A stretch of 64,000 bases of DNA from Flaccisagitta enflata (GCA_965153355.1 OZ231127.1:186001-250000); one strand, 5' to 3'. Shown: positions 45,466-58,047, numbered from the stretch's first letter. Notes: generated by a model not told the origin, from the letters alone. Program-made: numbers and translations.

Positions 45466-45655
45466 CACGATCAAAACGACTAAATCGACAAAAACGACCA
45501 AAACGACCAAAACAACCAAAACGACCAAGACGACCAAAACGACCAAGATGACCAAAATGACCAAAATGACCAAAACGACCAAAACGACCAAAATGATCAA
45601 AATGAGCAAAACAAACAGAAGGACCAAAACCAAAATGACCAAATGACCAAAACGC
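45466..45655. repeat. 9-bp satellite (aaaacgacc)
   Basis: Tandem aaaacgacc units that turn into aaaatgacc, the reverse complement of the ttttggtca satellite at 39036-39728. The cg-to-tg change fits CpG decay. Confidence 0.92.
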
Positions 45656-45662
45656 CAATAAC

Positions 45663-46411
<749 letters not shown>

Positions 46412-46533
46412 TTACCTGTATGAAGAGCGCGGTCTTGGACTGGTGCATGCGCCACTTCTCTTTCCACCGGCGCAAACTCGAAAATAGCACCTGAATGGAT
46501 TCATCAAAATTAAGCAGCTTAGAATTAAGATTA

Positions 46534-46660
46534 AACAAGTGACGCGGGGTCGCAATATCGTTGGGCACGGGTGGGCAAGGGCATCCAACCCCCAACCACA
46601 CCTCATGCCCAACCCCAATCCCACACACAAACTATCGCAAAATGTTACCAAAACGCTCGT
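46534..46660 (-). mobile_element. Subfamily C element, 3' half, joined to a subfamily B element
   Basis: Plus strand: AACAAGTGACGCGGGGTCGC (3' stem-loop and terminus), body with gggtgggcaagggcatccaa, then aaaacgctcg, where the 5' half should follow. A subfamily B start takes over at the shared T run. Confidence 0.7.
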
Positions 46661-46755
46661 TTTTAGATGCGTCATCGTATCTCTATCAGAGGGTCTGTCC
46701 GTCGGTCGGTCGGTCGGTCGGTCCGTCCGTTGGTCCGTCCGTTACGCTTCCTCTA
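46657..46755 (+). mobile_element. Subfamily B element, 5' part
   Basis: TTTTTAGATGCGTCATCGTATCTCTATCAGAGGGTCTGTC and a CGGT/CCGT microsatellite, then cgttacgc. The rest of the body is missing. Confidence 0.7.
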
Positions 46756-47201
46756 ATATCACGCAGATGACGCATCGATTTGGGGAGGGAGTCGGGGGTT
46801 TGAGTGTGGAGGCTGAATGTTACGGTTTGAGCCTGGAGGATAAGATTTGGCTACTTTTTGGCTTGGATTTGATATGGAATGGAAGGCTTAGATCTGGGAT
46901 GGGAGCCTTGAGGCTTGGATTGGAGCCCCGAGGCTGTGAGGCTGTGATTTTTAATAAAGTTAATGAATCTATAACAGCATTTGTTTTATCAATTTGCATA
47001 TAAATGAAAGCATAAAGAAAAAAAAAAAAAAGATAATTGAATTAACATTTGTTAAGAGACACTTACTTGTTTTGTCTCGTCATGAATATATACATAGACA
47101 GTGCATATTATACATGTAGAATGTATATACTGACAAGAAACGTTACATGTTGACAGCGTCTGAACAACAACATTGCCACTATAACTTGCATATGATCTTA
47201 T

Positions 47202-47757
<556 letters not shown>

Positions 47758-47764
47758 ACACACA

Positions 47765-47866
<102 letters not shown>

Positions 47867-47898
47867 TATCCCGTACTTGACACACGCTAGTCACAAAC

Positions 47899-48133
47899 CT
47901 ATAGTTTCTGCTGCGTTGGGCTCAGTTTCTATGGCGGTGTGATAATTGTATTTGACTGGAACTTCCGGTTGTGAGAATTGCGCTCCAGAGAATAATCTTG
48001 GAGGCCGATAAGAGACAGAAGCACCTCTCTCAAGCGGACCGAAGTCTCCGCGGGCCCATGGGTAGTTGACGTTGTCATTTTGCTTGACTGTGCCCTCGAT
48101 GAATAGAACTTGATTGCCGCGATTACCAAGCAC
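47899..48133 (-). CDS. Internal exon of an unrecognised minus-strand gene (235 bp)
   Basis: On the minus strand the exon is bordered by an acceptor (cattcattcatccag) and a donor (actatag|gtttgtgac). It reads VLGNRGNQVLFIEGTVKQND, then a Trp/Gly/Pro-containing stretch (YPWARGDFGPLERGASVSYR) and QPEVPVKYNYHTAIETEP, with one base left over for the next exon. It is in phase with the exon at 49156-49459 (phase 0 junction WRHINQ/VLGN). High complexity, no stops, no repeats. I do not recognise the family. No transmembrane segment in this part. The downstream exons are not identified. Confidence 0.65.
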
Positions 48134-48470
48134 CTGGATGAATGAATGAATGAATAAATGAATGAATGAATGAATGAATGAATGAATGAATGAATGAATG
48201 AATGAATGAATGAATTGACGAATGAATGAATGAATGAATGAATGAATGAATGAATGAATGAATGAATAAATGAATGAATGAATGAATGAATGAATGAATG
48301 AATAAATGAATGAATGAATGAATGAATGAATGAATGAATGAATGAATGAATGAATGATGTTAAAGAATGAATGAATGAATGAATGAATGAATGAATGAAT
48401 GAGAGGATGGACGAATGAATGAATGAATGAATGAATTTATGAATAAATTATGAAGGAATAAATGAAGTAA
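48134..48470. repeat. (AATG)n microsatellite in the intron
   Basis: About 340 bases of gaatgaat with aaat and gacg variants and an atgttaaag break at 48357. Confidence 0.97.
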
Positions 48471-48534
48471 TGTTCTATCAATACAGTACAGATCAAATGA
48501 ATCATCCCATCCTTCCAATCGTCTAATAAGCAAT

Positions 48535-48548
48535 TCATTCGTTCAATC

Positions 48549-48613
<65 letters not shown>

Positions 48614-48635
48614 CCCAATCAATAAATCAATTAAA

Positions 48636-48676
<41 letters not shown>

Positions 48677-49150
48677 GTCAATCAATTGAACAACCATTTT
48701 CTATCTTTTTTTTATCATTGACATTTTTTTGTTATGAACCCATTCATTCATTCATTCATTCATTCTTTCATCCATTCATCCATTCATCCATTCATTCATT
48801 CATTCATTCATTCATTCATTCACTCATCAATTTATTCATTCATTCATTCGTCCATTCCTCCATTCATTCATTCATATGCTACCTGGTGGATATGCCTCCA
48901 TGACGATCCAATCATTCCGGCTCCGATTCGATTTCTTGTTTACCCTAAATCTTTCTTGTATGATCCATTCATCTATTCATTCATTCATTCATTCCTCCAT
49001 TCATTCATTCATACATTCATTCATTCATTCATTCATTCGTTCATTCAATCATTCATTCATTCATTCATTCATTCATTCATTCATTCATTCATTCATTCAT
49101 TCATTCATTCATTCATTCATTCATCCATTCCTCCATTCATACATTCATTG
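48535..49150. repeat. (AATC)n then (ATTC)n microsatellites in the intron
   Basis: AATC repeats at 48548-48685, ATTC repeats at 48740-48872 and 48965-49146. A decayed exon copy lies between the two ATTC tracts. Confidence 0.96.
48883..48963 (-). pseudogene. Decayed duplicate of the 3' end of the 49156-49459 exon
   Basis: Minus strand: (Y)KKDLG-stop-TRNRIGAGMIGSSWRHIHQ followed by a gtagcat donor-like border, against YEKDLGLPRNRIGAGRIGSSWRHINQ and gtatcc in the intact exon. About 80 bases are shared, with one in-frame stop. Both copies are followed by an ATTC tract, so the duplication probably included exon end plus microsatellite. Confidence 0.75.
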
Positions 49151-49155
49151 GATAC

Positions 49156-49459
49156 CTGGTTGATATGCCTCCACGACGATCCAATCCTTCCGGCTCCGAT
49201 TCGATTTCTCGGCAATCCCAAATCTTTCTCGTAATTTTCCGGTTTCCCGAAAAACCCAAAATCGGCGAATCGATGAAAGTTGCCGTTGTCTGTGGTGGCG
49301 CCGAGCGGAGGCAGCGTCAGGCGCAACTGCGGCGCCACTTCCGGTTTGGCGCCGAGACTGACGCCGTGCGTGAAACCGGGAGCTTTGGGCGCCGGTCCGG
49401 GTATCCAGGCGTTGTCGGCGGCGTAGCTCGTCACTCCCGGAGTGATTTGATGAAGTTGC
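49156..49459 (-). CDS. Internal exon of the same minus-strand gene (304 bp)
   Basis: Minus strand: acceptor ttccaaaaactcag, donor catatcaaccag|gtatcc. The reading frame is open throughout: QLHQITPGVTSYAADNAWIP..., GFTHGVSLGAKPEVAPQLRL, TLPPLGATTDNGNFHRFADF, then the segment duplicated at 48883-48963. GC content is well above that of its surroundings, as expected of an exon. It joins 47899-48133 in phase. A subfamily B element begins 22 bases beyond the acceptor, in the intron. Function unknown. The Pro/Gly-rich hydrophilic content suggests an extracellular or linker region, but that is a guess. Confidence 0.68.
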
Positions 49460-49480
49460 CTGAGTTTTTGGAAAAAATGT

Positions 49481-49779
49481 TTTTTAGATGCGTCCTCGCA
49501 TCGCTATAAGAGGGTCTGACGGTCCGTCGGTCCGTCGGTCCGTCCGTCGGTCCGTCCGTCAGTCCGTAACGCCTTAACAAAAACCGCGTTTCTCGGCTGT
49601 TTTTGGCCTCGATGAGATCCTATACTGAATCAAACGATCGACAAACATGCATTGAGAGTCTTCTTTACTACTCGGTCGTTTCATCTGTCAGTTCGTCCGT
49701 CTGTCTCTCCATTCATGTCACATGTTTAATACACGCAGAGAAACTGTCTGGACGCATCGTTGTCCGGTCGGGCTTGTTT
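49481..49779 (+). mobile_element. Subfamily B Helentron/pearl-like element, full length
   Basis: TTTTTTAGATGCG-tcct-CGCATC stem-loop, GCTATAAGAGGGTCTGAC, CGGT/CCGT microsatellite, and a body (aaaccgcgtttctcggctgt, atgagatcctatactgaatc, gtctctccattcatgtcac). It ends tccggtcgggc followed by TTGTT. Confidence 0.75.
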
Positions 49780-49879
49780 TCTAATTACGCAGTCGCGATT
49801 TCAAATATACCGATGATATCGGTATATATGAAATCTTCGATATGACGGTTTGTTGGTCAGTCTGTCCCTCTGTTGTTGT

Positions 49880-50340
49880 TTTTTTTTTTTTTTTTTTTTT
49901 TTTGAGTTTTTTCTTGTGTGTCTTTGCGAGCTGCTTTTAGCATCACACAATGACAAGATTTTTTGTTTTGTTTTGTTATGTTTTCTTTTTTCTTCTTTTT
50001 TTGCATCACTGCTCCTTGCACGGTATGCTTGTTTGATGTACTGGTGTCTGTTTTGAATAGTTCTCGTAATGATAACATGAGAATTAAAACAGATGGCAAA
50101 AGAAAACAAATTGATCCCTGCCCAATGATTTTTAAGGGACGGTTGGTAAGCGAATATGCGAATAGGAGATTATAGTTGCACTCGTCTTGAATATCTGAAG
50201 CTTTTTTTTTTTCTCGCTTTAAACCAAAATACTTGCTAATGATGGCATTATGCTATGTGCTTATTTGTTTAACCATTGATCCACCATTAAGCACACCACA
50301 TTTCGTTACCTGTTATAATTCATGGCGAGAGTTGGTTGAA
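49880..50340. other. T-rich stretch; nothing recognised
   Basis: Apart from a T homopolymer near 49880-49902 and ttttgttttgtt runs, I see no array, element end or supported gene. Confidence 0.4.
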
Positions 50341-50349
50341 TTCTTAAAC

Positions 50350-50475
50350 TAGGATCTAATCAACACAAGATTCCGTTTGTGTTTGATTCAACCTAATTTG
50401 TGCTCGATTCAACCTAGTTTTTGATTGATTCCACCTTATTTGTGGTTGAATCAACTTAGTTTGTGTTTGATTCTT
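50350..50475. repeat. About 30-bp repeats (gtttgattcaacctaatttg)
   Basis: Four or five diverged units. Confidence 0.75.
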
Positions 50476-50537
50476 CTTAAAGTCTCAGTTTCTTGGCTTT
50501 AACTTCATTCATATTCAATGTCGATGTTACCATGAAA

Positions 50538-50539
<2 letters not shown>

Positions 50540-50594
<55 letters not shown>
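50540..50594. repeat. (GA)n microsatellite
   Basis: Pure GA, about 55 bases. Confidence 0.96.
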
Positions 50595-50597
<3 letters not shown>

Positions 50598-50854
50598 AAC
50601 TAGACACGCAAACGAATCAGCTGATTCTCGGTGCCCGGACAGCGAAGGGACAAACTCGAATTGACTAAGAAGTCCTAACGAAGGACGGACGGATGGAACG
50701 AGGCCGGACAGATGGAGGACGGGGTCACTGGGGGACAGAGCGGCGGAGGGACGGAGGATGGACGAATGAATGGACGATGGACGGATGGACATAGGACAAG
50801 AATAGATGGAGGATAGAAGAAGAACAGACGGACTGCCAATGAACGGACGGAGAC

Positions 50855-51037
50855 ATGAATCGTATAATGCATGAAGATTCGATGCCTTTATTTGAAAATG
50901 CCCAGGATTTGGTTTTGGCCGATCAAAGGGAGACATATGAAAAAAAACCCTTGTTTGCATTTGATGGAAACTACACATCTTTTTCAGCTAAGAAGTATCA
51001 TTCAGACATGAAAAAAATGTACAGGGCTTCAAAGTAA
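50855..51037 (+). CDS. Candidate terminal exon, about 60 codons
   Basis: The frame reads MHEDSMPLFENAQDLVLADQ, then RETYEKKPLFAFDGNYTSFS and AKKYHSDMKKMYRASK before TAA. The composition is ordinary protein, unlike the ACGG-like and GGTAAG repeats on either side. No convincing acceptor is visible because the upstream sequence is microsatellite-like, and no domain is recognised. Confidence 0.35.
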   Translation: MNRIMHEDSMPLFENAQDLVLADQRETYEKKPLFAFDGNYTSFSAKKYHSDMKKMYRASK

Positions 51038-51114
51038 AATCGTCAAAAGCTGGCTATAAAGTGAGATAGGAAAATGTTTCGGAGATTATGAAAAGACGAG
51101 GCAAGTCATTGGGG

Positions 51115-51230
51115 AAGGGGGAGGGTAAGGGTAAGGGTAAGGGTAAGGGTAAGGGAATGGAAAGACAGAGCAAGTCATAGGGTAAGAGTAAGGGTAAGTG
51201 TAAGAGTAAGGGTAAGGGGAAAGTTAAAAG
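51115..51230. repeat. (GGGTAA)n repeats
   Basis: Two runs of gggtaa (51123-51154 and 51180-51220). It resembles but is not the TTAGGG telomere unit. Confidence 0.85.
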
Positions 51231-51419
51231 CGGAAATGCAGCAACGAGATCAGTATCATCTGATGTGAAAATGAAATGAAGCAAAGTGTGGTGATGGTAA
51301 TGGTGATGATATTTCATGGTGATGGTGATATTGGTGATGATAAGGCCAGTGCTGGTGATGATGATGGTAATGGAAAGATACCGCAAATTACGGAGATGGT
51401 TCATAGGTTATAAATAGAC

Positions 51420-52250
51420 GATGAAAAAAATGAGAAGGAAGGCAAGAAATGAGAGGAGAAAAGGCAGGAAATGAGGGAAAAAAAGAAAAACTGAGGGGAA
51501 AGATGTCAAGAAATGAGGGGAAAGAAGGCGAGAAATGGGAAGAAAAAGAAGGCAAGAAATGAGGGGAAAGAAGGCAAGAAATGAAGGGAAAGAAGGCAAG
51601 AAATGAAGGGAAAGAAGGAAAAACTGAGGGAAAAGAAGGCAAGAAATGAGGGAAAGAAAGGCAAGAGATGAAGGGAAAGCAGGCAAAACTGAGGGAAAAG
51701 AAGGCAAGAAATGAGGGGAAAGAAGGCGAGAAATGGGGAGAAAAAGAAGGCAAAAAATGAGGGAAAGAAAGGCAAGAGATGAAGGGAAAGCAGGCAAAAC
51801 TAAGGGAAAAGAAGGCAAGAAATGAGGGGAAAGAAGGAGAGAAATGGGGAGAAAGGAAAGAAAGAGATGAGAGGAGAGAAGGCAGGAAGTGAGGGAAAGA
51901 AAGGCAAAAATGATGAAGGGAAAGAAGGAAAGACTGAGGGGAAAGAAGGCTAGAAATGAGGGGAAAGAAGGCGAGAAATGGAAAGAAAAAGAAGGCAAGA
52001 AATGAGGGGAAAGAAGGCAAGAAATGAAGGGAAAGAAGGCAAGAAATAAAGGGAAAGAAAGCAAGAAATGGGGATAAAAAGAAGGCAAGAAATTAGGGGA
52101 AAGAAGGCAAGAAATGAAGGGAAAGAAGGCAAGAAATAAAGGGAAAGAAAGCAAGAAATGGAGAAAAAGAAGGCAAGAAATGAGGGGAAAGAAGGCAAGA
52201 AATGAGGAGAAAGAAGGCAAGAAATGAAGGGAAAGAAGGCAAAAACGATG
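51420..52250. repeat. Minisatellite, 21-bp base unit (ggcaagaaatgaggggaaaga), about 830 bp
   Basis: Units of 20-22 bases, grouped into larger repeated blocks (for example around 51700 and 51960). Purine-only strand, which could form triplex-prone DNA. Phe/Ser/Leu-rich minus-strand frames are products of the array. Confidence 0.93.
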
Positions 52251-52649
52251 AAGTGAAAAGTGGATTGAAACCGAACTGGATCTACTAAGTGAGTAAAAGG
52301 AATAATCTTTATTCCCAAGTTTTCAGAGTCGCGCTGTTTCTGCGTATCTGTCTTTTTCTATCTCTCAGTCTTTATCTATTTCTCTAATGTTATCTTCTAG
52401 CACTTGTCTACTTCTGTCTTTTTCTATCTGTCAGTCTATGCCTATTCTTCTGATATATGAAAATCTCTTCTACCTCTTGTCTGTTTCTGTCTTTTTTTCT
52501 TCTCCTTCTTACAATATCTGCTCGTCTCTGTTCATGTCTTTGCCTGTCTGTCTGCCTGTCTGTTTGTATCTTTATTCCCAATTGTTCTGTCCGTCCGGTT
52601 CTCTATTTCTGTCTCTGCATATCTCTGTCTGTGTCAGACTCTGTGTTTC

Positions 52650-52860
<211 letters not shown>

Positions 52861-52879
52861 GCGGGTTTTATTTAGTCAT

Positions 52880-53795
52880 GCATGAAGTAAATTTGTATAT
52901 GGATATTGCCTAGAGAAATTATGATAATAAGCTTTTTCCCAGAAGAGTGCGCTTTAACTCTCACCCGAGTGTCAATATATATTTCGTCTTGGCTCAAATT
53001 CCTTTCCGTTTTAAGACGTGGCTTCTTACTATTTTACTATCTGGTTCTTCCCTCTTTCTCTCTTTGTTAATTTTTTGCCCTTTTTTTTTGGGGGGGGGGC
53101 TGTGGTCTGGAAGGAACCTATGACCTAGGCTCGGACCTATGAGGATATTTTTCTTTTTTCTTTAATAACTCCCTTTCCACCCCCCCCCTTTGCTTCCCCC
53201 TGATTTATAAGTCTGGGGTACTTTGCTGACAGTCTATCATATTAAAACAGATATACTTCACAAGAAAGCACAAACAAGCAACAACTTCTTTCAAGCAGCA
53301 TACCCGTCTTACCGAGCATGACTATTTCTATAGTTTGTATTAACTAGCTTTTTCTTTACAACAGACAGGCACACAAGAAAGAAATAGAATGGCAAAAAAG
53401 TCGGGATGTATGCATTTTTTTTTTTGCGGGGGCGCTCTAGTGAAGCTAAACTGTATGACAACTCTCTTTGTAACCCAATTGAAATCAATGGAGTAGGATC
53501 ATGTGAATCCTGAATGACTGGCACCATTCCTTGTTATTTATAAACGCAGATTATCTGCAAAACGTTAATTCGGGTGGATACCCTCAGTGGGAAAATCTGT
53601 TTTTGTGTCTGACTCTGCTTATCAAAAGTAGTCAAGGGCGAATAGTTGTTACTTGAATAACCAAAATTCATAAATCTTTTTCTTGATTTATTCATTGGAC
53701 TAATTCCGGTGGTTTTGCTTATTCCGATGTCCGAAGAATAACAAGGCGCCTCCAGTCCATGTCCTATCATAAGGAGGCTTCTACTTCTCTTTATG
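52880..53795. other. Unremarkable non-coding stretch
   Basis: It contains homopolymer runs (T and G near 53080-53097, C near 53178-53187). The frames of up to 78 codons have no recognisable domain or splice support. Confidence 0.4.
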
Positions 53796-53802
53796 ACTCC
53801 AC

Positions 53803-54100
<298 letters not shown>

Positions 54101-54589
54101 CTCTCACCGTGTCATTCCGTGTCACTCTCTCTCCCTTTCTTACCCTCCCTCTCTAATTCACTTTCAGCTTTATCACTCATCAATTCAGATACGCATGGTT
54201 GGTCTAGGATTGCATTTGCTCATCTCCTCCTCGATTCTTCGCCTCTTCCTCCTCTTCCTCTTCCTCTTCCTTTTCCTCTTCCTTTTCCTCTTCCTCTTCC
54301 TCCTCCCCATTCTCTTTTTCCTAGATCCCCCTCCTGTCAAGGAGCCAGTAGGCGTGAACGGGGTTCCCACTTTCTCCGGCCTCGAGGTCAACTATTTCCA
54401 CTAAGGTCACCTCCTCCTCCTCCTCTTCCTCCATCTCCTCTTTCTCCTTCTCCTCCTCCTCCTTCTTCTCTGTAGCGACCCCTCATGGGGGGTTGAATCT
54501 CATTTCGGGAGCGAGGGGTAGTTTGTCTCTCAGTCCATGGATGAAAAAAAAAACTGTGTAACATGATGAGAACATGGCGAGGGCCTGAA

Positions 54590-56720
54590 GGCGTCAATAG
54601 TGATGGCGACAGTGATGGTAAGGGTGACAGTGAGGTTGACAATTATGGTGAGGCTGACGGTGATGGTACCGGTGATGGTAAGGGTGACAGTGGGGTTGAC
54701 AATAATGGTAAGGGTGACGGTGATGGTGACAGTGATTGTAAGGGTGACGGTGATGGTGACAGTGATGGTAAAGGTGACAGTGAGGTTGACAATTATGGTA
54801 AGGGTGACGGTGATGATGACAGTGATGATAAGTGTGACGGTGATGGTGACAGTGATGGTAAGGGTGACGGTGATGGTGACAGTGATGGTAAGGGTGACTG
54901 TGGGGTTGACAATTATGGTGAGGGTGACGGTGATGGTGACAATGATGGTAAGGGTGACGGTGATGGTGACAGTGATGATAAGGGTGACGGTGATGGTGAC
55001 AGTGATGGTAAGGGTGACGGTGATGGTGACAGTGATGGTAAGGGTGTCAGTGAGGTTGACAATTATGGTAAGGGTGACGGTGATGGTGACAGTGATGGTA
55101 AGGGTGACGGTGATGGTGACAGTGATGGAAAGGGTGACGGTGATGGTGACATTGATGGTAAGGGTGACGGTGATGGTGACAGTGATGGTAAGGGTGACGG
55201 TGATGGTGACAGTGATGGTAAGGGTGACTGTGGGGTTGACAATTATGGTGAGGGTGACGGTGATGGTGACGATGATGGTAAGGGTGACGGTGATGGTGAC
55301 AGTGATGATAAGGGTGTCGGTGATGTAACAGTGATGGTAAGGGTGACGGTGATGGTGACAGTGATGGTGACAGTGATGGTAAGGGTGACAGTGAGGTTGA
55401 CAATTATGGTAAGGGTGACGGTGATGGTGACAGTGATGGTAAGGGTGACGGTGATGGTGACAGTGATGGTAAGGGTGACGGTGATGGTGACAGTGATGGT
55501 AAGGGTGACGGTGATGGTGACAGTGATGATAAGTGTGACGGTGATGGTGACAGTGATGGTAAGGGTGACGGTGATGGTGACAGTGATGGTAAGGGTGACT
55601 GTGGGGTTGACAATTATGGTGAGGGTGACGGTGATGGTGACAATGATGGTAAGGGTGACGGTGATGGTGACAGTGATGATAAGGGTGACGGTGATGGTGA
55701 CAGTGATGGTAAGGGTGACGGTGATGGTGACAGTGATGGTAAGGGTGACTGTGGGGTTGACAATTATGGTGAGGGTGACGGTGATGGTGACAATGATGGT
55801 AAGGGTGACGGTGATGGTGACAGTGATGATAAGGGTGACGGTGATGGTGACAGTGATGGTAAGGGTGACGGTGATGGTGACAGTGATGGTAAGGGTGACA
55901 GTGAGGTTGACAATTATGGTAAGGGTGACGGTGATGGTGACAGTGATGGTAAGGGTGACGGTGATGGTGACAGTGATGGAAAGGGTGACGGTGATGGTGA
56001 CATTGATGGTAAAGGTGACGGTGATGGTGACAGTGATGGTAAGGGTGACTGTGGGGTTGACAATTATGGTGAGGGTGACGGTGATGGTGACAATGATGGT
56101 AAGGGTGAAGGTGATGGTGACAGTGATGATAAGGGTGTCGGTGATGTAACAGTGATGGTAAGGGTGATGGTGATGGTGACAGTGATGGTGACAGTGATGG
56201 TAAGGGTGACAGTGAGGTTGACAATTATGGTAAGGGTGACGGTGATGGTGACAGTGATGGTAAGGGTGACAGTGATGGTGACAGTGATGGTAAGGGTGAC
56301 GGTGATGGTGACAGTGATGGTAAGGGTGACTGTGGGGTTGACAATTATGGTGAGGGTGACGGTGATGGTGACAATGATGGTAAGGGTGACGGTGATGGTG
56401 ACAGTGATGATAAGGGTGACGGTGATGGTGACAGTGATGGTAAGGGTGACGGTGATGGTGACAGTGATGGTAAGGGTGACAGTGAGGTTGACAATTATGG
56501 TAAGGGTGACGGTGATGGTGACAGTGATGGTAAGGGTGACGGTGATGGTGACAGTGTTGGTAAGGGTGATGGTGATGGTAACGGTGATGGTGACAGTGAT
56601 GGTGAGGGTGGCAACGACGGTAAGGATGACGCTGACAGCGAAAATGGTGACGAAAGAAACGGTGATAGAAATCTTGATGGCGATGGTAAAGATATTGATA
56701 AGGGTGATGGTGCGGTTGCT
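54590..56720. repeat. Minisatellite of 2.1 kb with higher-order structure (ggtgacagtgatggtaagggtgac)
   Basis: The basic block of about 30 bases is ggtgatggtgacagtgatgg followed by taagggtgac. Every few hundred bases a variant (tgtggggttgacaattatgg or agtgaggttgacaattatgg) marks a higher-order unit: near 54899, 55228, 55608, 55749, 56049 and 56334 for the first type, and 54780, 55049, 55391, 55903, 56213 and 56483 for the second. All units are multiples of three except for one- or two-base slips near 55323 and 56145. Acidic Gly/Asp/Ser, Val/Met/Thr and His/Pro frames are therefore open on both strands. I do not call any of them a gene. Confidence 0.9.
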
Positions 56721-56753
56721 TAACAGGTGGGAATGTTGATGGTTTTGGACTTA

Positions 56754-57022
56754 GGGGGCGTTTCTGGTCAAAGACGATCGCGTTTTGAAAGGGCCACTCG
56801 GTCGCTCACTACGTTTGTTTGCTCGCACCGCTCACTCCGCTCACTCGCTCCGCAGCGCTCCGCTTCGCTACGCTCGCTTCGCCTGCTCACTCCATTCATG
56901 GGCTCGCTCACTCACTTCGCTCACTTCCTCATGGGACAGTTGAAAATCTGGAATATGTGTTCACACTGTTGTCGCGTTTCACGGGAACATATGCATTTTT
57001 GGCGCTCACTAGAAACACACCC
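56754..57022 (+). mobile_element. E-family short element, well preserved
   Basis: It starts gggggcgtttctggtcaaag, ends cactagaaacacaccc, and has gggccactcggtcgctcact, the gctcgcaccgctcactccgc block and gtgttcacactgttgtcgcg. A 128-codon frame crosses it without recognisable content. Confidence 0.78.
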
Positions 57023-57099
57023 TGATGGTGATGTTACCGGCGGAAACTATGGCGATACTTTGGTGTGGAGTGATATTAGTTTTGATGGTGAGAAATGGT

Positions 57100-57280
57100 G
57101 GGCGTGTTTCTAGTGAGCGCCAAAAACGCGTTTCTTCCTGTGAAATGCGATAACAGCGTGAACACATATTCAAGAATTTCAACCGTCGAGTGAGCGGAGT
57201 GAGCGGTGCGAGCGAACGAACGTAGCGAGCGACCAAGTGGCCCGTTCAAAACGCGGTTGTCTCTGACTAGAAACGCCCCC
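57100..57280 (-). mobile_element. E-family short element, internally deleted, inverted to its neighbour
   Basis: Plus strand: gggcgtgtttctagtgagcg, cgtttcttcctgtgaaatgc, aacacatattcaagaatttc, then gactagaaacgccccc. It forms a foldback with 56754-57022 around a 77-base spacer. Confidence 0.78.
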
Positions 57281-57876
57281 TGAGTCTTGATGTCATCTAT
57301 TCACAAATGGGTGACGTAAGCTAGGGTGAAATTCTTCCAATTCATGAATGATCGCCCTATTCAGTTTTTAAGGCCGTCAGTTAAGATGAACTATCATGAC
57401 AAATTAGTCATAAAAGTGAGACGACATTTTTGACCAAGATGGTAGGCTTCGAGATTGTGATTTATCTTCAACCTTGATTCGACATTTTATGCGTGGCCCT
57501 TAGCAGTCATTTGAAAATATACTAGATAAAACGTTTATGGTCCATTAGATATCTCGACGGTGGGTCGGCCTCGATATGGGTCAATTTCGTTTAAGAATTT
57601 ACTATCCTTAAAAAAAGTTTTTCGCATTGTTTCAGCAAACTTATCTACTATGGTTGTTCATGCAATCACAAAAATATAGTTTGACTTAGGAGATCATATG
57701 AAAGATATTTCTCCAAGCTATCAGCTTCTTTTTCTTTTATTTTTCTAGAATTCCATGAAAGATCTGCCTGCTCCTTTGAAAGATGCTATAAACTTAGTAT
57801 TCAGTAACAGGCATGCAGTCTAACTTAGACTAAGTTGTACTAAGTTGTACTGTTGTACACTACGCTTAGTAAGAAA
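57281..57876. other. No feature seen
   Basis: About 600 bases without array, frame or element ends that I can support. Confidence 0.5.
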
Positions 57877-58047
57877 ATAAGGCCGGGTACACGGCAATCC
57901 AGTCGCGGGCGGTTGGGCAGGAGCAGTAATGCGAAAACCGCTCGGAATTCAAAAATGTGACGGACGGATGGACGGACCGGACCGACGGACGGACCTACCG
58001 ACCGACCAACACGGCAAGGTGTAGAGTCGCGTGTCCGCGACTAAAAA
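57877..58047 (-). mobile_element. Subfamily A Helentron/pearl-like element
   Basis: Plus strand: aataaggccgggtacacggc (3' terminus and stem), gtcgcgggcggttgggcagg, ggacggaccg microsatellite, then gtcgcg-tgtc-cgcgac-taaaaa. Confidence 0.75.

Noticed and set aside
51115-51230. Second telomere-like tract
   Set aside because: The unit is GGGTAA, whose permutations do not give TTAGGG or its complement.
51388-52318. Phe/Ser/Leu-rich frames that look like membrane proteins
   Set aside because: Produced by the 21-bp purine minisatellite. Hydrophobicity follows from the TTC/CTT complement.
54530-56224. 564-aa His/Pro/Thr frame and 528-aa Gly/Asp/Lys frame over the 54.6-56.7 kb array
   Set aside because: The array unit is a multiple of three and lacks stops. 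Frames are open in competing phases on both strands and slip at 55323 and 56145, so no single protein is supported.
57009-57236. 75-aa minus frame similar to frames at 33691-33885 and 61629-61892
   Set aside because: The similarity comes from the E-family mobile element carried by all three, not from a gene family.
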